A DNA stretch of 64,000 bases, from positions 7,851,168 through 7,915,167 of the forward strand of contig NZ_JAPNKE010000002.1 of the NCBI RefSeq assembly GCF_026626665.1. The letters are read 5' to 3'. Positions 52,289 to 61,425 of the stretch are shown in pieces (the stretch's first letter is position 1; each line of letters opens with the position of its first letter). The translations under genes and the position numbers were made by a program. The DNA is from Nannocystis pusilla (GTDB lineage: Bacteria > Myxococcota_A > Polyangia > Nannocystales > Nannocystaceae). The notes under the pieces are model-generated. The model saw nothing but the letters and a program-made list of their open reading frames with translations, was not told the DNA's origin and ran no database searches.

Positions 52289-54552
52289 GCCAGCACCTCC
52301 AGGCGCTCTTGCACCGCGCCGAGCGCCGCCAGGGCGTCGGCCCCCGCGGCGATGAAGACATCGACGCCCGCGGCCGCGAGCGCCTCCCACAGATCCTTGG
52401 GCCGGCCGGCCAGCACGATCACCCGCGCCCCCGCGGCCCGCAGCCCCGGCACCAGCTCGGGCACGGCCGTCGCGTAGCGAGCGTCGGCCCCGCAGATCAC
52501 CGCGACCTTGGCCCCGCTGTTGGCGAACCGCGCCGCCGCCACCTGGACGGACTCCGTCGGTTCGTCCTCGACCACCTCGAAGCCGCCGACCGGGAAGTAC
52601 GCCCGCGCGTACTCGACCCGCGGCCGCACCTCGCTCGCCGTGCCGAACGCCACCAGCGCGACCCTCGGCGAGCCGAGCGCCTCTCCGCGGGCCCGCAGCG
52701 CCTCGAACGGGGCCGCCAGCCGCCCGCGGTCCAGCGGCGTCACCCGCTCGCCCGGCCCCGGGCGCACAAACCCGCCGAGCCCGCCGCCAAGCCCAGCTTG
52801 CACTTCGGACATGCTCTTTAGCATGTGCATTCGGCCATGGCGCTTGCGACAGGACCCTTCGGACAGCCGCCTGCCGCGCCGACCCGCCCTCGCCAGGGCC
52901 CGCCGAGCCGCCCGCGCTCTCGCTCGAACCCGCCGAGCCCGGTCCCGAGCTCGCCGAGCCCCGCTCGCCCGCGCTCTCGCTCGGACCCGCGTCCTCGCTC
53001 GGCCCTGGCGAACCCGCCGAGCCGCGGCCGCCCGCGTCCTGCTCCGCGGCCGCCGAGTCGCCCTCGATCTGCGCCCCGAGCCGCGGCCCCATCGGCCGCG
53101 CCGCGTAGCGACTCGCGCCGACGATCGGCAGCCGCAGCGTCGCCACCGCCTGCGCCTGCGCCTGCGCGGCCGCGGTCACGCGCCCCTGCACCGCGCCCGC
53201 GCGCAGCGACGCGAGCAGCCCGCCCTCGCGCTCGATCGCCTGCAGCCGCTCCCACGCCGCCCTCGCCAGCGCCTCCGTCGCGCGCTCGATCGTGTAGCTC
53301 CCGCCGGCCGGGTCTTGCACCGCCCCGAGGTGCGACTCGTCGCGCAGCAGCAGTTGCGTGTTGCGGGCGAGCCGGCGCCCGAGCGCCGACGGCTCGCCGA
53401 GCGCCTCGTCGAGGGCCGGCAGGGCCAGCGAGTCGGCCCCGCCGAGCGCCGCGGTCACGCCCTCCGAGGTCGCGCGGATCAGGTTGACCCACGGGTCGAG
53501 GTTGCTCTGCTCGCGCCGCGACGCCCGCGCGTGCAGCCGCATCACCTGTCCTTCGGGACCGACGCCGCAGGCCGCCGCGACCCGGGCCCACAGGCTCCGC
53601 GCCGCCCGCAGCTTGGCCAGCTCGAGCGGCAGGTCGCGCCCGACCGCCAGCACGAACAACAGCGCCCCGGCGGCCGCGTCGACCGTCACGCCGGCCCCCA
53701 CGAGCCTTTTAGATGCTCGAGCGCGGCCGCCAGCGCCCCCGCGATCTCGTCGGCCGCGCTCGCGCCGGCCTCGTGCCACGCCGTCGCGTCGACCAGCGCC
53801 GTGCGCAGGCCCGGCGCCGTGGTTCGCGCCCAGCCTGTCAATTCGGCCATGTCCCGATAGACATGTTCGATCGACCAGCCGACCTCGCCGACCGCCAGCA
53901 GCAGCGCCAGCGGGTCGCCGGCGACCGCCCCGCGCAGCTGCCCGGGCGCGACTCCGCGCCGCTGGGCCTCGGCCGCCAGGGCCGCCGCCACCGGCAGCGC
54001 CCGCACGCCGGCGTCGATCACCACCTCGGCCCCGGCCAGATCGATCCCGGCGAGCAGCGCCGCCACGTCGGCCGCGTCACCGACGACCACCCCGGCCCGC
54101 GCCCGGCCTTCGCCGCCTCGCCCATCCCTGTCCGCGACCTCGGTCGCCCCGGCCCGGCCCCTGCTTGCTGCCTCCGCGACCTCGCGCGCCGCTCCGCCGT
54201 CCGCGGCCACCCCGGCCGCCACGAGCTCGTCGAGCACGAACCACGCCGCTTCTGTCCCGTGGGACAGGTCCTCCACCGCCGCCGCGCCGGCGTCGGCGGG
54301 GCGTCGCTGGCGGTACTCCTGGGCGATCGCCCAGCCGCGGCGGGAGCGGGCCAGCAGCGGCGCGCGCGGCACCGCGGGGCCGACGTCCTCGGCGGTCACC
54401 AGCGGCGCCAGCCCTATGCCCTCGGGCGTGCGGTGGACCAGCTTTTGGACGGGCGCGCCTTTGAGCTCGCGCGTGGCCAGCTCGCGCCAGTCGGCGAGCG
54501 TGACCGGTGGGAATCCGCAGAGGCTGTCGCGCGTCGCGTCGTCTTCCGCCAC
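52285..54552 (-). CDS. mutA: Methylmalonyl-CoA mutase small subunit (two frame breaks)
   Basis: About 755 residues. The N-terminus (FPPVTLADWRELATRELKGAPVQKLVHRTPEGI) and barrel (NLDPWVNLIRATSEG, DPAGGSYTIERATEALA) match the non-catalytic small subunit, and the end is a degenerate B12-binding domain lacking the cobalt-ligand His. Breaks: one G added at about 53700 joins LKGSWG to AGVTVDAAAGALLF; another slip near 52820 lies in a palindrome (ACATGCTC-TTTA-GCATGT). An Ala/Gly/Ser/Glu low-complexity insert of about 70 residues separates the two domains (53035-52860). Subunit order small-large matches known mutase operons. Confidence 0.9.
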
Positions 54553-54612
54553 GCGGCGATGATACGCCCGGCCCCTGCGACCAGCTATAGTGCGCCCCGC
54601 CCCGAGCCCGCG

Positions 54613-56124
54613 ATGACCCCCCCGCCGCCCGTGACCTCGCCCTCGTCGCCGCCCCCGTTCCGCCCGTCGCGCAACCCCATCGTGCGCCTGGTCCTGTGGT
54701 TCACCGAACCATCGATGATCAAGGGCATGGCGGTGGGCGTCGTGCTAGCGCTCCTCGGCGGGGTCGCGCTCAAGCTCGACGCCGCCTGGTACATCGCCAG
54801 CGGCCTGATGCTCGTGCTGGCGGCGCTGGTGTTCGGCGCCGTGGTCGGCCACTACCTGTTCGAGGCGCGCCGCAAGCGCTTGCAGCGGCACGGCCTGAAC
54901 ATGCTGCGCCAGGCCGGCAGCGAGCTGCCGGGCCTCGGCGACGAGCTCGCCGTCGTGGTCCTGCAGCGCGACATGAGCCACCTCCCGGGCATCTGGGAGC
55001 GGCTCCGTCGCCTGCGCCCCGCGGTCGAGGAGGTCGCCGGCCTCGGCCTCGCCGCCTTCTTCCGCATGGCCGCGCTGTCGGCCCTGTTCGCGGTGCTCGG
55101 CAGCGCGATCAGCTTCGCCGTGTTCCTCACCTCCTTCATGCAGGTCGAGCGGATGACCGAGCAGAACGAGCTCATCCGAGTCCAGACCGACCTGACGATC
55201 AAGCAGCTCGACTTCGAGGAGAAGCGCCAGGCCGTCGAGATCGCGCTGAGCATCGCCGACCGCCGCCAGACCACCGCCCGCGAGGTGTTCGCCGCGATCG
55301 CCAACGACCCCGGCAAGGGCGAGAACGACGGCCGCAAGATCCTGACCCAGGGCACGCGCCTCCTCGTCACCGCCACCGTCTCGCAGCTGCAGCCGTACAA
55401 GGGCGTCGACCCGGTCACCAACAGCGTGACCCCGGACATCAAGAGCCCCGAGCAGGAGCAGGTGCTGCGCTACCTGTCGGCGGTCAACGTCGACGTCAGC
55501 GAGCTCGACCTGTCGCGCGCCTTCCTCGACCACGTCGACCTGCACAGCACCGAGCTGCCGCAGGTGCAGCTCCCGGGCGTCAGCATCCGCCAGGCCGCGC
55601 TCTACGACGCCAAGTTCCCCGGCGCCAACCTGGCCCTGGCCGACCTGTCGATCTCCCAGCTCGCGCGCACCGACCTCAGCGGCGCCAACCTCACCGACGC
55701 CAAGCTCGCCGACGCCATCCTCGTCGACGCGGTCCTCACCGACGCCAACCTCGTCCGCGCCGACCTCACGCGCGCCAGCCTGCGCAAGGCCGTGCTCAAG
55801 CAGGCCCAGCTCGGCAGCGCCAACCTGAGCGGCGTCGACTTCACCCAGTGCGACCTCGCCAGCGTCGACCTCACCGACGCCGACCTCGCCCTCGCCGACC
55901 TCAGCGCCGTCGACCGCACCCCGCTGGTCCCCAAGGTCCGCGCCGCGGCGTCGTGGTGGCTCGCCGTCTACAGCGACGACTACGCCGCCAAGCTCGGCGT
56001 CAGCCCGGCGCAGAACGCCAAGAACCGCGAGGCCCTGACCCGCATGCGCGCCGCCACCACGCTCGACGCCGCGAAAGCGATCCTCGCCGAGGCCAAGGCC
56101 GCCGCCCCCAACGCCCCGAGTTGA
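54613..56124 (+). CDS. Pentapeptide-repeat membrane protein
   Basis: 503 residues from ATG 54613. Proline-rich start, two adjacent membrane helices (about residues 37-58 and 62-85), a basic linker, another helix near 150-175, then an acidic/polar helical region (EKRQAVEIALSIADRRQT). Residues 300-440 are pentapeptide repeats, A(D/N)LxxA (for example ANLALADLSIS, ANLTDAKLADAIL), forming a right-handed beta helix. Similar proteins anchor repeats to the membrane; no function is assigned. It is divergent from mutA. Confidence 0.85.
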   Translation: MTPPPPVTSPSSPPPFRPSRNPIVRLVLWFTEPSMIKGMAVGVVLALLGGVALKLDAAWYIASGLMLVLAALVFGAVVGHYLFEARRKRLQRHGLNMLRQAGSELPGLGDELAVVVLQRDMSHLPGIWERLRRLRPAVEEVAGLGLAAFFRMAALSALFAVLGSAISFAVFLTSFMQVERMTEQNELIRVQTDLTIKQLDFEEKRQAVEIALSIADRRQTTAREVFAAIANDPGKGENDGRKILTQGTRLLVTATVSQLQPYKGVDPVTNSVTPDIKSPEQEQVLRYLSAVNVDVSELDLSRAFLDHVDLHSTELPQVQLPGVSIRQAALYDAKFPGANLALADLSISQLARTDLSGANLTDAKLADAILVDAVLTDANLVRADLTRASLRKAVLKQAQLGSANLSGVDFTQCDLASVDLTDADLALADLSAVDRTPLVPKVRAAASWWLAVYSDDYAAKLGVSPAQNAKNREALTRMRAATTLDAAKAILAEAKAAAPNAPS

Positions 56125-56281
56125 GCTGTCCGCCAGAGCATGTCCGAACGGACATGCGAAGAGGCATCGTCCGCTCCTGCCGCTCGTCCGCCGGGTCGAG
56201 CCTGGCTCGTCCGGCCGCTCGCCGGCGCAGCGACCTGTGTCATGCTGACGAGGACCGCCGCTCGCGAAAGCCCGGAGTGAC

Positions 56282-56732
56282 ATGACCCAAAAGCCAGCCT
56301 ACCTCGCGGTCGACTGCTCGCTCACCCTCGCCGAGGGCCTCGCGGAGTTCGCCACCGCCAACCCCGGCCTCTTGCCGCCCGGCGACCGCGAGCTGCGCGA
56401 GTTCATCCGCGCTCACGACGCCTGCCACGTCCTATTCGGCCTCGGCACCAGCGTCGAGGACGAGGCCGTCGCCGACGCCTGGACGATCTTCGGCTCCGAC
56501 GTCGGTCTGCGCCGCTACGCCTCCTACCTCAGGTACCCGGAGATCGCCGGCCTCATTGAACAGATCGGCGGGTGGCGCATGACCACCGGCACCGCGCGCG
56601 CTCCCGCGGGTGCTCCGCGCGATCGTTCGCGCCCGTCGCATGCGCGCGCCGTGGCCCTTCTTCGCCTACGCGCAGGCCCTCGACGTGCCGATCGCCGCGC
56701 TGCGCCGACGCTACGGCGTGCGCCCGGTTTAG
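56282..56732 (+). CDS. Coq4-like protein (frame break)
   Basis: About 150 residues. The HDACHVLFGLGTSVEDEAVADAW segment matches the HDxxH(x)11E metal motif of Coq4, and IFGSDVGLRRYASYLRYPEI follows. A base slip near 56605 is needed to continue as VLRAIVRARRMRAPWPFFAY and end at 56732. In eukaryotes Coq4 acts in ubiquinone head-group processing; bacterial homologues of this small size are poorly studied. It lies upstream of the antiporter gene by 100 bp. Confidence 0.72.
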
Positions 56733-56833
56733 CGCTCGCGCCGCCCGCGGGCCGCCCGCCGGGGGCGTTCGCCCTGATTGACGACCCCTCCAGCCCGGTG
56801 ATAAGCGAGCACTTAATACCCGCACGAGGCTTC

Positions 56834-58954
56834 ATGGCGTTTCTCCTGCATAGCCCGCTGTGCCTGCTGATCGCGCAGCTCGTCGTCATCATCGTCACTG
56901 CGCGCGTGCTCGGCCTGGCGGCGCGGAAGATCCACCAGCCGCTGGTGATCGCCGAGGTCGTCGCCGGCATCCTGCTCGGGCCCTCGCTGCTCGGCCTCGT
57001 CGCGCCCGACGTCAAGGCCGCGCTGTTCCCCGCGGCCTCGCTCGGGATCCTCGGCATGCTGAGTCAGGTCGGCCTGCTGCTGTTCATGTTCCTGGTCGGC
57101 CTCGAGATGGACCTCGGCCTGCTGCGCGGCCGCGGTCACACCTCGGTGATCATCAGCCACACGAGCATCGTCGTCCCGTTCGCGCTCGGCGCCGTGCTGG
57201 CGCTCTACATCTATCCGACGCTGATGCCCGAGGGCGTCGCCTTCTCGTCGTTCACCCTGTTCATGGGCGTGGCGATGAGCATCACCGCCTTCCCGGTGCT
57301 GGCGCGCATCCTCACCGAACGCCGCTTGCTCCGCACCAAGGTCGGCGCGGTCACCATCACCTGCGCCGCCGTCGACGACGTCACCGCCTGGTGCATCCTC
57401 GCCTTCGTCGTCTCGATCGTCCGCGCCACCGCGCTGACCGAGGCCGTCGTCACCACCGTCCTCGCCATCGCCTACACGCTGGGCATGCTGCTGGTCGTGC
57501 GCCCGTTCCTCGCCCGCCTGGCCGCGCGCGGCACCGGCCGCGAGGGCCTGACGCAGAACGTCGTCGCGGTCACCTTCGTGCTGCTGTTCCTGTCGGCCTG
57601 GGCGACCGAGCTGATCGGCATCCACGCGCTGTTCGGCGCCTTCCTGATGGGCGCGATCATCCCGCGCGACGCCGGCTTCGCCCGCGTCCTGGCCGAGAAG
57701 CTCGAGGACATCGTCGTCATCGTCCTGCTGCCGACCTTCTTCGCCCTCAGCGGCCTGCGCACGCACATCGGCCTGCTCAACACGCCCGAGCACTGGGTCC
57801 AGTGCCTGCTCATCATCATGGTCGCCTGCCTCGGCAAGTTCGGCGGCAGCTACGTGGCCGCGCGCTGGACCGGCCTCGGCTGGCGCGAGTCGGCGGCCCT
57901 CGGCATCCTGATGAACACCCGCGGCCTGATGGAGCTGATCGTCCTCAACATCGGCCTCGAGCTCGGGGTGATCTCGCCGACCCTGTTCACGATGATGGTG
58001 CTGATGGCCCTGGTCACCACCTTCATGACCACGCCGATCTTGCAGGTCGTCTACCCGCCGGAGCTGCTGGCGCAGGAGCTGGTCGACCCGCCGCAGGCCG
58101 ACCTGCGCGCCACCCTGCCCGAGGGCTTCAGCGTCCTGATGTGCGTCGCCTTCGACCGCTCCGGCCCCGGCATGGCCCAGCTGGCCGGCGCCCTGGTCGG
58201 CAAGCAGACCGCCGCCGACCGCCTCTACGGCCTGCAGCTGCAGCGCCCGGCCGAGCGCACCTCGACCCTGCTCGAGGACGGCGACGACGCCGAGAGCCCC
58301 GGCGCCCTCGAGCCCCTGCTCGCGCGCGGCCGCGACCACGGCCTCAATGTGCGGCCGCTGTCGTTCGTCTCCGGCGAGCCCGCGCGCGACATCTGCAGCG
58401 TCGCCGAGGTCAAGGACGTCGACCTGATCCTGCTCGGCTGGCACAAGACCCTGTTCGGTCAGGCCCTCCTCGGCGGCACGGTGCACGACGTCATGAAGGA
58501 CGCGCGGGCCGACGTCGCCGTCCTCGTCAGCCGCGACCTCGCGGCCGTGCGCCGCGTGCTGGTCCCCTTCTGCGGCTCGCCGCACGACGAGGTCGCGGTC
58601 CGCCTCGCGCGGCGCATGGCCTTCGCCGTGGGCGCCGAGGTCACGATCTTGCGCATCCGCTTCCGCAACGCCGACGCGCCGCGCGTCGACGCCTTCCTCG
58701 CCCACATGGCCGCCGACCGCGTCAAGGTGGTCGAGGCCGTCGACGACGGCAACAAGGCCGTCGACCTGGTCGTCACGGCCGCCGAGGGCCAGGACCTCGT
58801 CGTGCTCGGGGCCGACCCGCTCTCGCCCGACCAGATCATGACGCGCTGCCCGACCTCCTTCCTCGTCGTCCACCACCACGAGCGGCGCGAGCCGGCCCAG
58901 CGTCGTCCGCGCCCGCTCACCGAGCCGCAGGCCCATGCGGTCGTGAGCGCCTAG
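56834..58954 (+). CDS. CPA2 cation:proton antiporter with C-terminal USP domains
   Basis: 706 residues. About twelve membrane helices with KefB/CPA2 features: GILLGPSLLGL, GLLLFMFLVGLEMDL, CAAVDDVTAWCILAF (the DD/ND transport motif as VDD), and FGAFLMGAIIPR. The cytosolic part from about residue 440 contains two universal-stress-like alpha/beta repeats (VLMCVAFDRSGPGMAQLAGAL and VLVPFCGSPHDEVAVRLARR). It likely exchanges Na+ or K+ for H+ under nucleotide or redox control. Confidence 0.92.
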   Translation: MAFLLHSPLCLLIAQLVVIIVTARVLGLAARKIHQPLVIAEVVAGILLGPSLLGLVAPDVKAALFPAASLGILGMLSQVGLLLFMFLVGLEMDLGLLRGRGHTSVIISHTSIVVPFALGAVLALYIYPTLMPEGVAFSSFTLFMGVAMSITAFPVLARILTERRLLRTKVGAVTITCAAVDDVTAWCILAFVVSIVRATALTEAVVTTVLAIAYTLGMLLVVRPFLARLAARGTGREGLTQNVVAVTFVLLFLSAWATELIGIHALFGAFLMGAIIPRDAGFARVLAEKLEDIVVIVLLPTFFALSGLRTHIGLLNTPEHWVQCLLIIMVACLGKFGGSYVAARWTGLGWRESAALGILMNTRGLMELIVLNIGLELGVISPTLFTMMVLMALVTTFMTTPILQVVYPPELLAQELVDPPQADLRATLPEGFSVLMCVAFDRSGPGMAQLAGALVGKQTAADRLYGLQLQRPAERTSTLLEDGDDAESPGALEPLLARGRDHGLNVRPLSFVSGEPARDICSVAEVKDVDLILLGWHKTLFGQALLGGTVHDVMKDARADVAVLVSRDLAAVRRVLVPFCGSPHDEVAVRLARRMAFAVGAEVTILRIRFRNADAPRVDAFLAHMAADRVKVVEAVDDGNKAVDLVVTAAEGQDLVVLGADPLSPDQIMTRCPTSFLVVHHHERREPAQRRPRPLTEPQAHAVVSA

Positions 58955-58983
58955 TCGCGTATCATCCCCCGCGAGGTCCCCCC

Positions 58984-59799
58984 ATGCACTTCGGCGCCAC
59001 CCTCCGCCTCCTCCGCGTCGACGCCGGCGTCAGCCTCCGCGCCCTGGCGCAGAAGATCGGCGTCTCGAGCGCGTACCTCAGCCGGGTCGAGAACGGCCAC
59101 GACCAGGCCCCCACGCCCGACCGCCTGATGGCGATCGCCCGCGCGCTCGACCTCCCGCCGACCCTCCTCATCGACCTGGCCCAGCGCGTCTCGCCGTTCG
59201 TCGCGCGCTACCTCGAGGATGTCCCTTCGGCCAGCTACTTGTTCCTCGAGATCGCCCGCCGCAAGCTCAACGCCGCCCAGCTGGCGCGCGTCCAGGCCTT
59301 CCTCGACGCCGAGTTCCCGGTCCGGGGCGCGGCCGCGGGGCGCATCACCCCGCGCCTCCACGAGCTGCTCGCGCCGGAGCGCGTCCTCCTCAAGCTGTCG
59401 TGCAGCTACCTCGGCGACGCCATCGACGTCGCCGCGGTGCGCCTGGCCAGCGCCGCGCCCGGCCTCAACGCCGCCGCCATCGCCGCCGAGATCCGCGAGC
59501 GCGAGCGCGAATCTCCGACCGGCGTCGGTCACGGCGTCGCCGTCCCCCACGCGATGAACGCCAGCGTGCAGCCCGTCGCCGCGCTCGTCACCCTCGCGCG
59601 GCCGCTCCCGGTCGCCACCCCCGACGACATCCCGCTGCAGATCCTGCTCGTGATCCTCGGCGGCGGGCAGGCGCCGCTCGAGCTGCTGGCCCGCGCGGCC
59701 CGGCTGGCCACGCCGGACACCGTCGCCGACCTGTGCCAGGCGACCACGCCCGAGGCCGCGCTCGGGCGGGTGCGCCACGCCGAGAGCGAGCTCGGCTGA
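58984..59799 (+). CDS. XRE regulator fused to PTS EIIA (nitrogen-type) domain
   Basis: 271 residues. Residues 1-65 are an XRE helix-turn-helix (GATLRLLRVDAGVSLRALAQ, SSAYLSRVENG). Residues 125-271 are a PTS EIIA type-2 domain with the phosphoryl-acceptor His in GVAVPHAM. The linker is helical. Such fusions would sense phospho-transfer status and bind DNA, but no other PTS gene is in the window. It lies 29 bp after the antiporter and 1 bp before the next gene, suggesting regulation of the neighbouring ion transport. Confidence 0.85.
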   Translation: MHFGATLRLLRVDAGVSLRALAQKIGVSSAYLSRVENGHDQAPTPDRLMAIARALDLPPTLLIDLAQRVSPFVARYLEDVPSASYLFLEIARRKLNAAQLARVQAFLDAEFPVRGAAAGRITPRLHELLAPERVLLKLSCSYLGDAIDVAAVRLASAAPGLNAAAIAAEIRERERESPTGVGHGVAVPHAMNASVQPVAALVTLARPLPVATPDDIPLQILLVILGGGQAPLELLARAARLATPDTVADLCQATTPEAALGRVRHAESELG

Positions 59800-59800
59800 C

Positions 59801-60454
59801 ATGCCGCTCCACGACCCGCCCGTCCACTTCGCGCGGGTCCGGCAGATCTTGCAAGGCGAGGCGTCCGAGCCGCGCCCGTCGGCGAAGATCACCTTCGTCC
59901 TGCGCGCCCTGTTCACCGGAGAGACGGACACCGAGATCTCGCCGCGCGGCTTCGTCGTCCGCTTCGCCGGCGGCGGCGCCATCCCGTACGTCAGCGAGGC
60001 GGCGCCGGCGATGCTCCTCGCGCTCCTGGCCCGCGCGCAGATCTGTCCGCAAGGACAGGCGCTCGCGTTCCGGCTCGAGGACGAGGACGGCTACGCGCTC
60101 ACGGGGATCCCCGACGCCGCCCGCTGGGTGTGGCTCGTGCCCGGCGAGGACGTCGTGCTGGTCTCGCTGCGCCGGCCCACGAGCGCCGGCCCGCCGCCCG
60201 CCGAACCGTCCCCGCTGCCGCTGCCCAGCAAGCTGAAGAAGCTCTACGCCCACCTGGCGCAGCCGCTGGCCTGCCCGCACTGCGCGCGCACGTCGTCGGT
60301 CTACCGCGCCACCCAGGACGCGTGGGTGTGCGGCGGCCCGCGCTGCGGCCAGTCGTTCAGCCCGCCGCACCGCGTGCGCGCGCTCGCCGAGCTGCGCGAC
60401 GACGCCGGCGAGACCGTGCGCGAGACGACGGCGCGCCCGAAGATCTACCGCTGA
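59801..60454 (+). CDS. Unknown protein with C-terminal zinc ribbon
   Basis: 217 residues, start 1 bp after the XRE-EIIA stop. The first 130 residues are a compact alpha/beta domain (TFVLRALFTGETDTEISPRGFVV). The end has a four-cysteine ribbon, CPHCARTSSV and CGGPRCGQSF, likely to bind Zn2+. I do not recognise the family. It converges on the RNA array, ending 18 bp from its last unit. A GNRA-looped palindrome (CTGTCC-GCAA-GGACAG, 60043-60058) is in frame. Confidence 0.78.
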   Translation: MPLHDPPVHFARVRQILQGEASEPRPSAKITFVLRALFTGETDTEISPRGFVVRFAGGGAIPYVSEAAPAMLLALLARAQICPQGQALAFRLEDEDGYALTGIPDAARWVWLVPGEDVVLVSLRRPTSAGPPPAEPSPLPLPSKLKKLYAHLAQPLACPHCARTSSVYRATQDAWVCGGPRCGQSFSPPHRVRALAELRDDAGETVRETTARPKIYR

Positions 60455-60471
60455 CGCGCCGCGAGAAAGGC

Positions 60472-60604
60472 GGGTCGCGACGAGATTCGAAGTGACATTT
60501 TTACCGCGCGCTCTACCAGACCGAGCCACCGCTCCCGGAGGAGCGGGCTGGATTCGAACCAGCGACCTCGCGGTCCCTTGTAGTCACTTCGGCATTCGTG
60601 ACCC
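60472..60604 (-). ncRNA. Y RNA-like unit 9 (tRNA-mimic class)
   Basis: 133 nt. Outer helix GGGTCACGA with TCGCGACCC (one mismatch), inner helix GAAGTGAC with GTCACTTC (perfect, and different from the GGGAC/GTCTC of other units, so compensated). tRNA body: T arm GCTGG-TTCGAAT-CCAGC, acceptor 3' CCGCTCC, cap TCCG closed by C-G (UNCG tetraloop), acceptor 5' GGAGCGG (perfect 7 bp), D arm with GGTAGAGC. A 5-bp CGCGG/CCGCG anticodon-position stem joins the two parts. Confidence 0.9.
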
Positions 60605-60614
60605 TGAAGAAGGC

Positions 60615-60682
60615 GGCTGCGACGAGAATTCGGCGAGACGGGCAATCGTGTGAAGATGGAGTCCCGCCGAGCATTCGCGGCC
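60615..60682 (-). ncRNA. Y RNA-like unit 8 (helix-only class)
   Basis: 68 nt. GGCCGCGA pairs with TCGCAGCC (one mismatch) and GGCGGGAC with GTCTCGCC (8 bp). The terminal loop is about 20 nt with no tRNA body. The conserved TACAT after the inner helix is TCCAT here. Confidence 0.85.
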
Positions 60683-60703
60683 ATAGTTGGGTGGAGAATA
60701 GGT

Positions 60704-60842
60704 GGACCTCGACGAAAGGTACGGAGACATTCGTGCTCTACCGGCCTGAGCTACCGCCCCATGTGAAGGGAAGTGGAGCGGGTCGGATTCGAACCGACGA
60801 CCTCGACATTAAAAATGTAGTCCCCGCGGGCATTCGAGGCCC
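60704..60842 (-). ncRNA. Y RNA-like unit 7 (tRNA-mimic class)
   Basis: 139 nt. GGGCCTCGA/TCGAGGTCC outer, CGGGGAC/GTCTCCG inner. T arm GTCGG-TTCGAAT-CCGAC, acceptor CCGCTCC (60775-60781) with GGGGCGG (60754-60760) across a 14-nt cap, the longest in the array. The anticodon-position stem shrinks to about 3 bp (CGA/TCG). Confidence 0.9.
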
Positions 60843-60868
60843 GAAACGGCGTGATGAAGGGAAAAGGC

Positions 60869-60935
60869 GGCTGCGACGAGAATTCGGCGAGACGTGGATC
60901 GGGAAAAGATGTAGTCCCGCCAAGCATTCGCAGCC
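60869..60935 (-). ncRNA. Y RNA-like unit 6 (helix-only class)
   Basis: 67 nt. GGCTGCGA/TCGCAGCC outer (8 bp perfect), GGCGGGAC/GTCTCGCC inner (8 bp), loop of 20 nt starting TACATC. Nearly the same 3' element as units 1 and 8. Confidence 0.87.
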
Positions 60936-60944
60936 AAAAAAGGT

Positions 60945-61082
60945 GGACCTCGACGAAGGGTACGGAGACGTTACTTGTCGTGCTCTACCAGTCTGAGCTA
61001 CCACCCCGCGCGAGCGGGTGGGTCGGATTCGAACCGACGACCTCGACATTATCGATGTAGTCCCCGCGGGCATTCGAGGCCC
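60945..61082 (-). ncRNA. Y RNA-like unit 5 (tRNA-mimic class)
   Basis: 138 nt. Outer GGGCCTCGA/TCGAGGTCC, inner CGGGGAC/GTCTCCG. Its acceptor is the informative one: 3' strand CCACCC pairs with 5' strand GGGTGG (T-A at the fifth pair) while other units have C-G there. This change matches only the adjoining, permuted partner. Anticodon-position stem CGACA/TGTCG is a perfect 5 bp. T arm GTCGG-TTCGAAT-CCGAC (61022-61038). Six T bases follow the 3' element. Confidence 0.92.
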
Positions 61083-61106
61083 GAGACGGCGCGTTGAGGA
61101 AAAGGT

Positions 61107-61238
61107 GGACCCCGACGAGGGTCGGAGAGACGTGCGCGCTCTACCGCTGAGCTACCGCCCCGTGAAGTGGAGCGGGCTGGATTCGAACCAGCGACCTCGA
61201 TCTCCGTAAGATGTAGTCCCTCCGTGCATTCGGAGTCC
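61107..61238 (-). ncRNA. Y RNA-like unit 4 (tRNA-mimic class)
   Basis: 132 nt. Outer GGACTCCGA/TCGGGGTCC (9 bp, sequence changed on both strands relative to units 3 and 5), inner GGAGGGAC/GTCTCTCC (8 bp). T arm GCTGG-TTCGAAT-CCAGC (61176-61192), acceptor CCGCTCC/GGGGCGG across a 7-nt cap, D arm GCTCAGCGGTAGAGC. Confidence 0.92.
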
Positions 61239-61268
61239 AAAAGCGTGCTTTTATGAAACGAAAAAGGT

Positions 61269-61402
61269 GGGCCTCGACGAGGGATCGAAGAGACAAACTG
61301 CGGTCCGCTCTACCGCTGAGCTACCGCCCCACACTCGGAGCGGGCCGGATTCGAACCGGCGTCCCTACCGTTAAAATGTAGTCCCCTCGGCATTCGAGGC
61401 CC
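61269..61402 (-). ncRNA. Y RNA-like unit 3 (tRNA-mimic class)
   Basis: 134 nt. Outer GGGCCTCGA/TCGAGGCCC (9 bp perfect), inner GAGGGGAC/GTCTCTTC (8 bp with wobbles). T arm GCCGG-TTCGAAT-CCGGC (61344-61360), acceptor CCGCTCC (61337-61343) with GGGGCGG (61324-61330) and a 6-nt cap, D arm GCTCAGCGGTAGAGC. Five T bases follow. Confidence 0.92.
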
Positions 61403-61425
61403 GAAGATCGTCGGGCGAAAAAGGT

